From Halospeciosus flavus (GTDB taxonomy: Archaea > Halobacteriota > Halobacteria > Halobacteriales > Halobacteriaceae): DNA of 64,000 nucleotides. Under the pieces are notes generated by a model. The model saw only the letters and a program-made list of their open reading frames with translations, searched no databases and was not told the origin of the DNA. Both the position numbers and the translations under genes were made by a program. How positions within the stretch are numbered: the first letter of the stretch is position 1; every line of letters begins with the position of its first letter. Of the stretch, positions 41,688-51,113 are shown piece after piece. The stretch spans positions 558,001 to 622,000 of the forward strand of contig NZ_CP122312.1 of NCBI RefSeq assembly GCF_029814175.1. The letters are read 5' to 3'.

Positions 41688-41691
41688 CGGG

Positions 41692-41907
41692 TCACTCGTC
41701 GTCGCCGGCGTCGGTATCGGCGTCGGAATCGTCGAGATGACCACGGCGGTCACGCCACGAGTCCAGTTCGCGCCGGCACTCGGGGTTCTCTCGGAGGTGT
41801 TCGAGGAACCCGGTCCCGCGCGCGTCGAGGGACTCGCCGCAGAAGGGGCAGGCCGACCGATCGAACGGGTGTGCGACGTCCTCCCCCCTTTCTTCGCGAT
41901 CCGACAT
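41692..41907 (-). CDS. Small zinc-finger protein (possibly DUF7501)
   Basis: 71 residues. CPFCGESLDARGTGFLEHLRENPEC forms a CxxC...H...C zinc finger; the rest is acidic. Convergent with the RNA-binding gene. Family number recalled, not checked. Confidence 0.7.
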   Translation of the reverse strand: MSDREERGEDVAHPFDRSACPFCGESLDARGTGFLEHLRENPECRRELDSWRDRRGHLDDSDADTDAGDDE

Positions 41908-42023
41908 TTCTACTCGTTCGAGGTGACCCGACCGAAATAAAGCTATGGGGTGGAAGCGCTCCCGGGGTGGTCGGTCGACGGCCTTGACTGGCTTTATACG
42001 TCGAGCGGGCCGTACGTCGAAGT

Positions 42024-42773
42024 ATGTACGAGGCGGTCTGCGCGCACCCGGTGGGCGAGAGTACGGTCAGACGGCACGCCGACACCGCCGCGTCGCTCGG
42101 TTTCGATGGCGTCGTCGTCCGGAACCCGCCCGAGCGACGGCCCGCCCCGTCGGCACCCGAGGGGGGGTACGACCCGGACGGCTACGGCGGCGACGGCGAG
42201 ATCGACGTCGTCTCGGGCGTCGAACTCGCCCCGGAGGGCGTCTCGTCGGCCGGAGGGAGGATCTCGAACCTCCGAGAGCAGTACACCATTCTCCTCGTAC
42301 GCGGGGGGACGCCCGCGCTCAACCGGTTCGCCGCCGAGGAGCCGATGGTCGACGTGCTGGCCGACCCGATGGCCGGCGAGGGCGACGTCAACCACGTCAT
42401 CGTACGGGCCGCCGCCGAGAACGACGTCCGCGTTGAGTTCGACCTCGGTGCGGTCCTCCGGACGGACGGGGGTCCCCGCGTCCAGGCCCTCCGTGGCCTC
42501 CGCAAACTCCGCGAACTCGTCGAGAAGTACGAGGTCCCCTTCGTCGTGAGCGCTAGTCCGCGTTCACACCTCCAGTTGCGCGCTCCCAGGGAACTGTTCG
42601 CCGTGGGAGAGACTATCGGCTTCGAACGCGAGCAGATTCGGGCGGGACTCGAAGAGTGGGGGCACCTCGCCGCGCGCAACCGTGAGAGACTGTCCGAGGA
42701 GTTCGTGGCACCGGGAGTTCGGAAGGGGAGGTACGAACGAGATTCGGAACGAGCGACCGAAGGGGGCGAGTGA
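42024..42773 (+). CDS. rnp3: RNase P protein component 3 (Rpp30)
   Basis: 249 residues. PHP-like TIM-barrel fold of Rpp30: MYEAVCAHPVGES at the start, SLGFDGVVVRNP, DVVSGVELAPEG, DVNHVIVRAAAENDVRVEFDLG, VPFVVSASPRSHLQLRAPREL and the late FEREQIRAGLEEWGHLAARN. Works with the RNA and other proteins to trim tRNA 5' ends. Its last codons and stop lie inside a 42-base palindromic element (42739-42780) that is also found downstream of the thioredoxin reductase gene, so the C-terminal ~11 residues look acquired. Confidence 0.93.
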   Translation: MYEAVCAHPVGESTVRRHADTAASLGFDGVVVRNPPERRPAPSAPEGGYDPDGYGGDGEIDVVSGVELAPEGVSSAGGRISNLREQYTILLVRGGTPALNRFAAEEPMVDVLADPMAGEGDVNHVIVRAAAENDVRVEFDLGAVLRTDGGPRVQALRGLRKLRELVEKYEVPFVVSASPRSHLQLRAPRELFAVGETIGFEREQIRAGLEEWGHLAARNRERLSEEFVAPGVRKGRYERDSERATEGGE

Positions 42774-42780
42774 GAATCTC
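42739..42780. repeat. 42-base palindromic element, copy 1 (overlaps rnp3 stop)
   Basis: GAGATTC (42739-42745) and GAATCTC (42774-42780) are inverted arms around GGAACGAGCGACC...GCGAGTGA. Copy 2 at 58781-58822 differs only at a few central bases. The TGA of rnp3 is at 42771-42773, inside the element. Confidence 0.75.
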
Positions 42781-42832
42781 GGAAAGGCGAGCAGTCGTCG
42801 CGTTCATGGTCGTCGCCGCCCGACACACACGT

Positions 42833-43444
42833 ATGAAGAAGTCTATCGAGGAGCACGCCGCACGCTTCGACGACCTCGCCGCCGAGTACGACGAGGAGAA
42901 GTCGCTCGAGTACAACGAGTGTGCCCGTCTCGTCGTCGACCACGCCGACCCCGGTCCCGACGACGTGGTCCTCGACGTCGGCTGCGGGACCGGCGCCATC
43001 GCGCTCGCCCTCGCGCCGGACGCCGGCCGAGTCGTCGGTCGCGACGTCTCCGAGGGGATGATGGCGCAGGCCCGGGAGAAGGCCGAGGAACGCGGCCTGG
43101 AGAACGTCGAATTCGGCCGTGGGACCTTCCGCGAACCGAACGTCGGTGGAGAGACCGACGTCTCCATCGTCACCTCGAACTACGCGATGCACCACCTCGC
43201 CGACGAGGAAAAACGCGAGGCCATCGACGTCCTCGCCGGACTCGAACCCGAGAAAATCGTCCTCGGTGACGTGATGTTCTTCGGCGAACCGAACCCTGAA
43301 GTCGAGTTCTACGACCCCGATGTCGACGACCCGGCGACGGTCGGCGTCCTCGCCGACGCGTTCACCGACGCCGGCTACGCCCTCACAGCCGTCGAGATGG
43401 TCCACGAGCAAGCCGGCGTGCTAGTGGCCGAGCGCGCACTGTAG
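42833..43444 (+). CDS. Class I SAM-dependent methyltransferase
   Basis: 203 residues from ATG at 42833. SAM motif I VVLDVGCGTGAIALAL, then VVGRDVSEGMMAQA, VTSNYAMHHL and KIVLGDVMFFGEP. Target unknown; conserved position between rnp3 and rnp2 in the RNA-processing cluster suggests an RNA or protein substrate, which is inference. Confidence 0.85.
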   Translation: MKKSIEEHAARFDDLAAEYDEEKSLEYNECARLVVDHADPGPDDVVLDVGCGTGAIALALAPDAGRVVGRDVSEGMMAQAREKAEERGLENVEFGRGTFREPNVGGETDVSIVTSNYAMHHLADEEKREAIDVLAGLEPEKIVLGDVMFFGEPNPEVEFYDPDVDDPATVGVLADAFTDAGYALTAVEMVHEQAGVLVAERAL

Positions 43445-43518
43445 GCCGCGAAGAGGTAGTCGCGCTTCGGCCCGGTACGGGGACAACCTCTTTGTCGAGT
43501 GGCGTGCGACACCACGAC

Positions 43519-43929
43519 ATGGTCGCACACGCAGCGCCACCGTCCGGACCCGCGCGGGACCGGTGGGACGTCGTCGTCGCGAGCGTCACGATCGCCGTCC
43601 TCTCGGGATTCGTCGGGGTCGCGGCCGGCGTCCTCCTCGACGGTCGCGGGGCGAGTACCGTCGCGCTATTCGCCGGGTGGGCACTCGTCGGCGGACTCCC
43701 GGCCTTCCTCGCCCTCCAGTACGGATTCCTCGGTCCGGTCGGTTCGCCGGTGGGGCTCGCACTCTTCGTCCTGCACGGCGGTGTTCCGTTGGGTGTCGCG
43801 CCCGCGTCGGCGTTCGCCGTCGTGGGAATCGTCTTCGCGGGCGTCGAGGTGTGTCTCCGTCCACGGTGGACGGCGAGGGAGACGCCGGCAGTCGTCCCCG
43901 GTGGCCGTGGTGACTCCCAACGTCCTTAA
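43519..43929 (+). CDS. Four-helix membrane protein, function unknown
   Basis: 136 residues from ATG at 43519 (a GTG 27 bases earlier is possible). Hydrophobic segments near 17-41, 49-70, 76-95 and 96-118. Ala/Gly/Val-rich, no motif. Lies between the methyltransferase and rnp2. Confidence 0.65.
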   Translation: MVAHAAPPSGPARDRWDVVVASVTIAVLSGFVGVAAGVLLDGRGASTVALFAGWALVGGLPAFLALQYGFLGPVGSPVGLALFVLHGGVPLGVAPASAFAVVGIVFAGVEVCLRPRWTARETPAVVPGGRGDSQRP

Positions 43930-43953
43930 CGTCACACCACCAACTCTCGGTCG

Positions 43954-44433
43954 ATGAAACACCTGCCGAAGCACCTCCGGCCGCGGTGGCGCTACCTCGC
44001 AGTGGGGTTGGAGACGTGGCCCGACGCCGACCTCTCGCGGAGCGACTTCCAGCGGTCGGTCTGGTTCGCCGCGCAGAACCTCCTCGGCGACCCCGTCAGC
44101 GCGGACGCCGACCTCCGGGTGCTCTCCTTCGACTTCGCGGACGGGACGGGAGAGACCATCGTCCGGGCGCGCCGCGGTCACGTCGAGGAGGCACGGGCCG
44201 CCCTCGCCTGCGTCGACTCGGTCCGCGACGACGACGTCGGCGTCCACGTCCGAGGTGTTTCAGGGACGGTGCGTGCCGCGGAAGAAAAGTATTTGAATGG
44301 CGCGCTTGAAAATTCGGCAGAGGAAACGGTCGTGTTCAGGAACGAATCCCGTCGCGCTATCGCCCGCGATAGCCGAGTCGACGTCGACTGTGACGGGTCG
44401 TTCGTGGGTGCGACACGCTCTGATTTGGAGTAA
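43954..44433 (+). CDS. rnp2: RNase P protein component 2 (Pop5/Rpp14)
   Basis: 159 residues. KHLRPRWRYLAVGLE, SRSDFQRSVWFAAQNLLGD, VLSFDFADGTGETIVRARRGHVEEARAALACVDSV match Pop5. Forms a heterodimer with Rnp3 in archaeal RNase P. Stop TAA is 3 bases before psmA, so the two are co-transcribed. Confidence 0.92.
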   Translation: MKHLPKHLRPRWRYLAVGLETWPDADLSRSDFQRSVWFAAQNLLGDPVSADADLRVLSFDFADGTGETIVRARRGHVEEARAALACVDSVRDDDVGVHVRGVSGTVRAAEEKYLNGALENSAEETVVFRNESRRAIARDSRVDVDCDGSFVGATRSDLE

Positions 44434-44436
44434 ACT

Positions 44437-45219
<783 letters not shown>

Positions 45220-45319
45220 GTCCCGCACTCTTCTTTCCCCGCTCGACCTACCTCAGTGGCGACGCTGTCCCTGCCCTCGCGCGGAAACACCTTTGGGGGA
45301 CGGGAGGCAAGTGCCGTGT

Positions 45320-46045
45320 ATGATTTCGCTCGACGAGGCCGTCACCGCCCGCCTCGAAACCCACGGGGAACGCTTCGAAGTGCTGGTCGACCCCGACGCT
45401 GCACTCGCCATCAAACGCGGGGAGTTCGACGGCGACCTGGAGGACGTCATCGCCGCTCGCGACGTCTTCGAGAACGCCTCGCGCGGGGACCGTCCCGCCG
45501 AAGAGGACCTGGAGGAAGTGTTCGGCACCACCGACCCGATGGAGATCATCCCGGAGGTCATCGAACGCGGGGAGATCCAGATCACCGCCGAGCAGCGAAA
45601 GGAGATGCAAGAGCAGAAGCGAAAGCAACTGGTCAATACCATCACGCGGAACGCGGTCAACCCGCAGATGGACAACGCGCCACACCCACCCGAGCGTATC
45701 GAGAACGCGCTCGAACAGGCCGGATTCACGGTCGACCCGATGGAACCGGTCGAGAACCAGGTCGACGACGCCCTCGACGCCCTCCGGCCGGTCATCCCCA
45801 TCCGCTTCGAGGAGATCACCGTCGCCGTCCAACTCCCCGCCGACTACGCGGGCAGCGGGCAGGCCCAACTCCGCGAGTTCGGCGACCTCGAACGCGAGGA
45901 GTGGCAGGCCGACGGCTCGTGGGTCGGCGTCATCACCTTCCCCGCCGGGATGCAGAACGACTTCTACAGTCTTGCCAACGAGGTCTCGGAGGGCAACGCC
46001 GAGACGCGCGTCGTCAAAGACAAAGACGACCTGAAGACGCGCTGA
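45320..46045 (+). CDS. Ribosome assembly factor SBDS
   Basis: 241 residues from ATG at 45320. N-terminal FYSH domain (ERFEVLVDPDAALAIKRGEFDGDLEDVIAARDVFENASRGDRPAEEDLEEVFGT), middle helical KRKQLVNTITRNAVNPQMDNAPHPPERIENAL and a ferredoxin-like C-terminus. Releases aIF6 from the large subunit with EF-2. Downstream of psmA in the conserved cluster. Confidence 0.95.
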   Translation: MISLDEAVTARLETHGERFEVLVDPDAALAIKRGEFDGDLEDVIAARDVFENASRGDRPAEEDLEEVFGTTDPMEIIPEVIERGEIQITAEQRKEMQEQKRKQLVNTITRNAVNPQMDNAPHPPERIENALEQAGFTVDPMEPVENQVDDALDALRPVIPIRFEEITVAVQLPADYAGSGQAQLREFGDLEREEWQADGSWVGVITFPAGMQNDFYSLANEVSEGNAETRVVKDKDDLKTR

Positions 46046-46066
46046 CGCGGCGAACTGGGGCCGTAG

Positions 46067-46441
46067 TCAGTCGCTCGCGCTCTCGGTCACGACCGGTTCG
46101 CGGAGCGCTTCGACCTTCGAGAGGATCGCCTCCCTGTTCTCCTCGCTCACGCCGTTCTCGCGGAGCGCCGCCTCCAGGTTCTCGGCCGTCTTGTCGAACG
46201 CCTCGTGGGTGATGCCGAGGTGGTCGTGGGCTTCCTCCATGTCCGTGCCGTCGTACTCGACCGGCCCGCCGGCGACGGCGCTGATGAACTGCACCTGGTG
46301 GGCGAACAGTTCGTCCTCGTCGGTGTCCTCGAAGTAGGGAGTGAGCGATTCGTCGGCGAACATACGGTCGTAGAAGTCCGAGACGACTGCCTCGACGGCC
46401 TCGCGACCGCCGATTTCCGCGTAGAGACTCTGCTGTGACAT
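46067..46441 (-). CDS. Group 1 truncated haemoglobin
   Basis: 124 residues. LYAEIGGREAVEAVVSDFYDRMFAD and LTPYFEDTD start the 2-over-2 globin; HQVQFISAVAGGPVEYDG and AHDHLGITHEAFD hold the proximal histidine (His72 or His74). Heme protein for NO or oxygen handling; cytoplasmic. Upstream 46442-46538 contains its promoter region. Confidence 0.9.
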   Translation of the reverse strand: MSQQSLYAEIGGREAVEAVVSDFYDRMFADESLTPYFEDTDEDELFAHQVQFISAVAGGPVEYDGTDMEEAHDHLGITHEAFDKTAENLEAALRENGVSEENREAILSKVEALREPVVTESASD

Positions 46442-46538
46442 TCACACGGTGGTAGTGGCGTGACCGTGGAGTAGGTGACGCCGAACGTGTTAGCGATGAG
46501 GGACGGTACCAACCAGCAGAAGGAATGGAGAACGAGAG

Positions 46539-46681
46539 CTATCCTTTCCGGGATCCGACGTAGAATCCTCCAGTGAATCCCCACTTTTTGCGTCGTTCGC
46601 TTCGCTCACTCGCAAAAACTGGAGGAAAAAGCGTATCGGTCACCCCTTCCGGAATCCGACGTAGAACCCACCCGTGAATCC
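46539..46681. repeat. Duplicated 3' end of the FUN14 gene flanking a hairpin
   Basis: Bases 46544-46580 match 46645-46681, the end of the FUN14 gene, at 32 of 37 positions. The detached copy still reads FTGGFYVGSRKG and its own TAG (46539). Between the copies TTTTTGCG (46585-46592) pairs with CGCAAAAA (46611-46618) around TTCGCTTCGCTC, and TCCTCCAGT (46566-46574) with ACTGGAGGA. Same arrangement as at the XapX gene. Confidence 0.7.
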
Positions 46682-46966
46682 GGCGGAGATGGAGAGCGTC
46701 GAGAGAATCGTCGAGACCCACGATGGGGGCGTCTGCGCGGTGGCGTCCTCGGCGACGTTCACGAGGCCCGCCGTGAGTTTGTTCCAGTTCACGTCGATGA
46801 TCTGGCGCGACTCGAGGAACTTGAACAGGGCGAGTTCGAGTCCGATGAGGACCGCGATGACCTTGGCGATCTTCTTGGCCGCGAAGCCGACGAGACCGCC
46901 GATGACCGCACCCGACCCGAACTCGAAGCCCAGGGAGGTCGGGTTGATGTCGAAGGGTAGAGGCAT
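46640..46966 (-). CDS. FUN14 domain membrane protein
   Basis: 108 residues, three hydrophobic segments. NPTSLGFEFGSGAVIGGLVGFAAKKIAKVIAVLIGLELALFKFLESRQIIDVNWNKL is the FUN14 pattern, with a C-terminal GFTGGFYVGFRKG. Eukaryotic relatives are mitochondrial outer-membrane proteins; archaeal role unknown. Its tail is duplicated downstream. Confidence 0.88.
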   Translation of the reverse strand: MPLPFDINPTSLGFEFGSGAVIGGLVGFAAKKIAKVIAVLIGLELALFKFLESRQIIDVNWNKLTAGLVNVAEDATAQTPPSWVSTILSTLSISAGFTGGFYVGFRKG

Positions 46967-47060
46967 ACCCTAAGAGAGGCCACCAGCGGGCAAGTCTCTT
47001 TTGCCTTCTGTGGGGAACGCGGCGGGTGCTTAAGTGCTTTCAGCCCCTACAATTAGTTCA

Positions 47061-48362
47061 GTGAAAGGACAGACCGAACCCGTCGTCGTCGCGAAACGAG
47101 TCGATAGCGGCGACGCGGACACGGCCGAGATTCGGCACCTCGCCGAGGCGGCCGGCTACGAAGTCGTCGGGGAGGTGACGCAGACACGCAAAGCCGACCC
47201 CGCCCTCCAACTCGGCGAGGGGAAAGCAGCGGAACTGGCCCGCAAGGTGGCCCAGCGCGACGCCTCGCGCGTCGTCTTCGACAACCGCCTCGGGCCGTAC
47301 CAGAAGTTCAACCTCGGGAAAGAACTCCCGGACGGTGTCGACGTCGACGACCGCTTCACGCTCATCCTGGACATCTTCGGCCAGCGCGCCCAGACGCGCA
47401 AGGCCCAACTCCAGGTCGAACTCGCGGAACTCCGCTACGAACTGCCGCGGGCCGAGGCGAAGACGAGCCTCGCCAAGCGCGACGAGAAGCCCGGGTTCAT
47501 GGGCCTCGGTGAGTACGACGAGTCCCGCGAGAAGGACATCAAGGCCCAGATCTCGCGCATCCGCGACGAACTCGAGGCCATCGAGCACGACGAGCAACAG
47601 CGCCGCGAGCAGCGCCGCGAATCCGGCTTCGACCTCGTCGCTCTCGCGGGCTACACGAACGCCGGGAAGTCGACGCTGATGCGCGCGCTCGCCGAGGACC
47701 TCGACGTCGACGAGAACGACGACCTCCACCCGGACCTCGACTCCACGGCGGAGTCCGAGAACCGCCTGTTCACCACGCTCGGGACGACGACCCGCCGGAT
47801 GGACATGGACCGCCGGGACGTCCTCCTGACGGACACGGTGGGGTTTATCTCCGACCTCCCCCACTGGCTGGTCGAGTCGTTCAAGTCGACGCTCGACTCC
47901 GTCTACCAGGCGGACCTCGTCCTCCTCGTCGTCGACGCCACCGAATCGGTCGACGAGATGCGCGAGAAACTGGTGACGAGCCACGACACGCTCTACGAGC
48001 GCAACAGCGCACCTATCGTCACCGTCCTCAACAAGGTCGACGAGGTCGACTCCGAGGAACTCGCGGAAAAACAGCGCGCGCTCTCGGCGCTCGCGCCCGA
48101 CCCCGTCGTCGTCAGCGGCAGAGACGAGGTCAACCTCGACGGACTGCGCCAGCGCATCCACGAGGAACTGCCCGAACGCCAGCACGAACGCCTCGTCCTC
48201 CCGATGACCGAGGACACGATGAGCGTCGTCTCGTGGGTCCACGACCACGCCTACGTGGAGGACGTCGACTACGGCGACGAGCACGTCGTCGTCGAGTTCG
48301 AGGCGCGCGAGTCCATCGTCGAGCAGACGCGCTCGAAGGCGAGTTCGCTCGCCGAAGCCTGA
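47061..48362 (+). CDS. hflX: GTPase HflX
   Basis: 433 residues if translation begins at GTG 47061; GTG 47034 would add nine residues. A TTAAG box about 30 bases before 47061 favours the inner start. The N-terminal HflX domain (TRKADPALQLGEGKAAELARKVAQRDASRVVFDNRLGPYQKFNLGKEL) and helical linker precede the G domain: ALAGYTNAGKST (G1), DTVGF (G3) and NKVDEVD (G4). Ribosome-splitting or rescue GTPase. Confidence 0.93.
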   Translation: MKGQTEPVVVAKRVDSGDADTAEIRHLAEAAGYEVVGEVTQTRKADPALQLGEGKAAELARKVAQRDASRVVFDNRLGPYQKFNLGKELPDGVDVDDRFTLILDIFGQRAQTRKAQLQVELAELRYELPRAEAKTSLAKRDEKPGFMGLGEYDESREKDIKAQISRIRDELEAIEHDEQQRREQRRESGFDLVALAGYTNAGKSTLMRALAEDLDVDENDDLHPDLDSTAESENRLFTTLGTTTRRMDMDRRDVLLTDTVGFISDLPHWLVESFKSTLDSVYQADLVLLVVDATESVDEMREKLVTSHDTLYERNSAPIVTVLNKVDEVDSEELAEKQRALSALAPDPVVVSGRDEVNLDGLRQRIHEELPERQHERLVLPMTEDTMSVVSWVHDHAYVEDVDYGDEHVVVEFEARESIVEQTRSKASSLAEA

Positions 48363-48364
48363 GT

Positions 48365-48373
48365 ACTTTTTAG
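48365..48373 (+). promoter_or_regulatory. TATA-like box
   Basis: ACTTTTTAG is 22-30 bases before ATG 48395. Confidence 0.45.
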
Positions 48374-48394
48374 CTGCCGCCGGAAGGCGGACGT

Positions 48395-49039
48395 ATGCGT
48401 TCTCCACTTCCCGCGTGGGTCGCCCGAACCTACCTCGACGAACCGGCGGGCCGCCTCGCGCTCCTCCTCGTCAACGGACTCGGGTTCTTCGTCGGTCTCC
48501 GTTTCTACCTGCCCCAACTCTCGGAAGTGCCGGTGTACGGGTGGCCACTCCTGATCGACAGTCCGCTCGCGCTCGCGCTCGTGACCGGGAGTCTCCTCAC
48601 GCTCTACCCAGTCGCCCGCGCCCGCTACCCCTCCTCGCCGGTCCTCGACGTGCTGAACACGCTGGCGTTCGCCGCCTGCCTGAAGTACGGACTGTGGACC
48701 GCGTTCGTCCTCAACTACTTCTTTCCACTCTACTACCCGGACCTCTGGGAGTACTTCGGCATCCTCCTCACTCACCTCGTGATGGTCGGCGAGGCCTTCC
48801 TGATTCCGTACTACGGCCGGACGAGCAAGCCCGCGCTCGCCGTCGTCCTCGGCTGGTTCCTCCTGAACGACGCCGTCGACTACGGGTTCGCCATCTACCC
48901 GCGCCTCCGCGCGGAGGAACTGGGCGTCGTCCCCGTCGTCACCGTCCTCCTCTCCGTCGCGTGCGTCGCGCTCGCGTGGTACTGCATGGACGAGGGGACG
49001 TCGTGGCGAGAGGCAGTCGCTGAAGCCGTCCGCGAGTAG
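48395..49039 (+). CDS. DUF1405 membrane protein
   Basis: 214 residues, about six to seven transmembrane helices. LLLVNGLGFFVGLRFYLPQL, GWPLLIDSPLALAL, KYGLWTAFVLNYF, LTHLVMVGEAFLIPYYG and LNDAVDYGF are conserved DUF1405 blocks with polar residues inside helices. Function unknown. Ends six bases from moaC, convergent. Confidence 0.85.
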   Translation: MRSPLPAWVARTYLDEPAGRLALLLVNGLGFFVGLRFYLPQLSEVPVYGWPLLIDSPLALALVTGSLLTLYPVARARYPSSPVLDVLNTLAFAACLKYGLWTAFVLNYFFPLYYPDLWEYFGILLTHLVMVGEAFLIPYYGRTSKPALAVVLGWFLLNDAVDYGFAIYPRLRAEELGVVPVVTVLLSVACVALAWYCMDEGTSWREAVAEAVRE

Positions 49040-49045
49040 GACGAG

Positions 49046-49546
49046 TCAGTCGAGAACTCGTTTCTCCTTCGAGACGACTCCGACGTCGGTAATTCCCGTC
49101 ACGGGGTACTGACCCGCCTCGTCCTTCTCGGCGGCCTTCACCATGTCCCAGACGACGTTCAGGCCGGTCGTGACTCCTTCGAGGGCCTCCATCTCGCAGC
49201 CAGTCTTGCCCGTCGTCTCGACGGCGACTTCGAGGACGACGCGCTCGGTCTCGACCGAGAAGTCCGTCTCGACGTTCGTGATGGGGATCTGGTGGCACAT
49301 CGGGATGGTCTCCCACGTGTGTTTCACCGCCTGTACCGCCCCGACACGGGCCGTCGCGAGGACGTCGCCCTTCTCGACTTCGTCACCGCGGATGGCTTCG
49401 ACGGTCGACTCGGTGAGTCGAATCTCGCCGCGCGCGACGGCGCGGCGTTCGGTGTCGGGTTTGGCGCCGACGTCGACCATCTGGACCTCGCCCTCTTCGG
49501 TGGTGTGCGTGAGTTCGTCGCGCTCGGTGTCGGAGTCCTCAGTCAT
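49046..49546 (-). CDS. moaC: Cyclic pyranopterin monophosphate synthase
   Basis: 166 residues from ATG at 49546. VQMVDVGAKPDTERRAVARGEIRL, ARVGAVQAVKHTWETIPMCHQIPI, VETTGKTGCEMEALEGVTTGLNVVWDMVKA and a C-terminal KEKRVLD are MoaC signatures. Second step of molybdenum cofactor synthesis. Its start overlaps the end of the nnr gene by 8 bases. Confidence 0.96.
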   Translation of the reverse strand: MTEDSDTERDELTHTTEEGEVQMVDVGAKPDTERRAVARGEIRLTESTVEAIRGDEVEKGDVLATARVGAVQAVKHTWETIPMCHQIPITNVETDFSVETERVVLEVAVETTGKTGCEMEALEGVTTGLNVVWDMVKAAEKDEAGQYPVTGITDVGVVSKEKRVLD

Positions 49547-50975
49547 CGTGTTCACCCCAGAGTGCGTGCGGGAGCGCCGTAAGCAAGTCGCTCGCGAGCA
49601 GGCCGTAGCCCTGTTCGTCGACGACGGCGTCGCCGGCGAGTCCGTTCGCGTACGCGCCGAGCGAGGCCGCCTGGACGGGGTCTTGTGTCGAGAGGAGCGC
49701 GCCCGTCGCGCCCGCGAGGACGTCGCCGGTTCCGCCGACGGTCATGCCGGGGTTACCCGTCCGGTTCACGCGCGTCGTCTCGCCGTCCGAAATCACGTCG
49801 TAGGCGCCCTTCACGAGGAGCGTGTGGTCGAGGTCGGCCGCGAACTCGGCGACCAGGGTGGCCCGTTCCTCCCAGTCGTCGCTGCGAGGGCCACCCATCT
49901 CGGCGAGTTCGCCCTGGTGGGGCGTGCAGACGAGCGTGGCGTCCGTCTCGACGTCGGGGACGGCCCGGAGCGCGTCCGCGTCGACGACGGCCCGCCCCTC
50001 GTAGGCTTCGAGGAACTGCGCGACGGCGCGACGGGTGTCGTCGGCGTCGCCGAGGCCCGGCCCGAGGACGACGACGTCCCGCTCGTCGACCCGTTCCAGC
50101 AGGTCGTCGACGTGGGTGGGTTGGAGGCGCTCGCCCACGAACGGTTCGACGATGAGGTCTTCCGAGTAGCCCTGCACCTCGTCGGCGACCGGTTCGGGGC
50201 AGGCGACGTAGGCGAGGTCCGCGCCCGCCCGAAGTGCCGACTGCGCGGCGAGCGCGGGGGCACCGGTGTAGGGTCCCCCACCGACGACGGTCACCCTCCC
50301 GAAGTCGCCCTTGTGGGCCTGTGGGTCGCGCGAGAGGAACAGGCGGTCGCCGGGGCCGACGAAGCGCTCGGCGGCCTCGGGGATGCCGATGTCCGCGACC
50401 GTGACGCCGTCGAACCCTTCGAGACCGGGTTTCACGTCGTGGAAGGTGACGACGCGGTCGGCGTCGACGACGGCGCCCGCGGCCTCGCCCGTGTCGGCGT
50501 CGAGTCCCGAGGGGACATCGACCGAGACGACGGTCGCCTCGGTGGCGTTGATGGCTTCGATGGCGGACGCCTCGGGTTCGCGGGGCGCGCCGCCGATACC
50601 GGTCCCGAGGAGGGCGTCGACGACCACGTCGGGGTCGTCGAGGTCGAGGGCACGCGAGTCGCGGACGACTTCCGTGTCGAGTTCGCACTCCGCCAGGGCC
50701 TCCCAGTTCTCGCGCGAAATCTCGGTCGAGATGGACTCAGGCCGACCGAGCAGGTGGACGGTGACGTCGAACCCGGAGAGGAAGCGCGCCGCGACGAAGG
50801 CGTCGCCGCCGTTGTTCCCGCGACCGGCGACGACGGCCACCGAGTCGTCGGGGGCCGCGACGTCGGTGACGACGCGCCCGACCGCGTTGCCACTCGACTC
50901 CATCAACTGCTTCTGGCCGACGCCGAGGGCCGCCGCGTTGCGGTCGACGGCCGCCATACGCGTGCTCGTAATCAT
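49539..50975 (-). CDS. nnr: Bifunctional NAD(P)H-hydrate epimerase/dehydratase
   Basis: 478 residues. N-terminal YjeF_N epimerase with VVAGRGNNGGDAFVAARFL and VVDALLGTG; C-terminal ADP/ATP-dependent dehydratase with VVGGGPYTGAPALAA, VLGPGLGD, and NRTGNPGMTVGGTGDVLAGATGALL. Repairs hydrated NAD(P)H. Start may be ATG 50957, since residues 1-6 are ahead of the usual MAAVDRNAA. Confidence 0.94.
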   Translation of the reverse strand: MITSTRMAAVDRNAAALGVGQKQLMESSGNAVGRVVTDVAAPDDSVAVVAGRGNNGGDAFVAARFLSGFDVTVHLLGRPESISTEISRENWEALAECELDTEVVRDSRALDLDDPDVVVDALLGTGIGGAPREPEASAIEAINATEATVVSVDVPSGLDADTGEAAGAVVDADRVVTFHDVKPGLEGFDGVTVADIGIPEAAERFVGPGDRLFLSRDPQAHKGDFGRVTVVGGGPYTGAPALAAQSALRAGADLAYVACPEPVADEVQGYSEDLIVEPFVGERLQPTHVDDLLERVDERDVVVLGPGLGDADDTRRAVAQFLEAYEGRAVVDADALRAVPDVETDATLVCTPHQGELAEMGGPRSDDWEERATLVAEFAADLDHTLLVKGAYDVISDGETTRVNRTGNPGMTVGGTGDVLAGATGALLSTQDPVQAASLGAYANGLAGDAVVDEQGYGLLASDLLTALPHALWGEHDD

Positions 50976-51113
50976 CGGCCGGCGCTTCGACCGCCGCCGT
51001 CGTAAAACCTCGCGACACCGGGAACTATCACGGAAAACGAACCGAAACCGGCTGTGCCCAGTATGGGAGACTCTCCCAGTGGGAGTAAGTATACCCCCAA
51101 ATATTTCCGGTCC

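Noticed and set aside
46539..46721. 60-residue frame ending in FTGGFYVGSRKG
   Set aside because: Only the last ~16 residues resemble a protein and these are the duplicated FUN14 tail; the rest reads through a hairpin.
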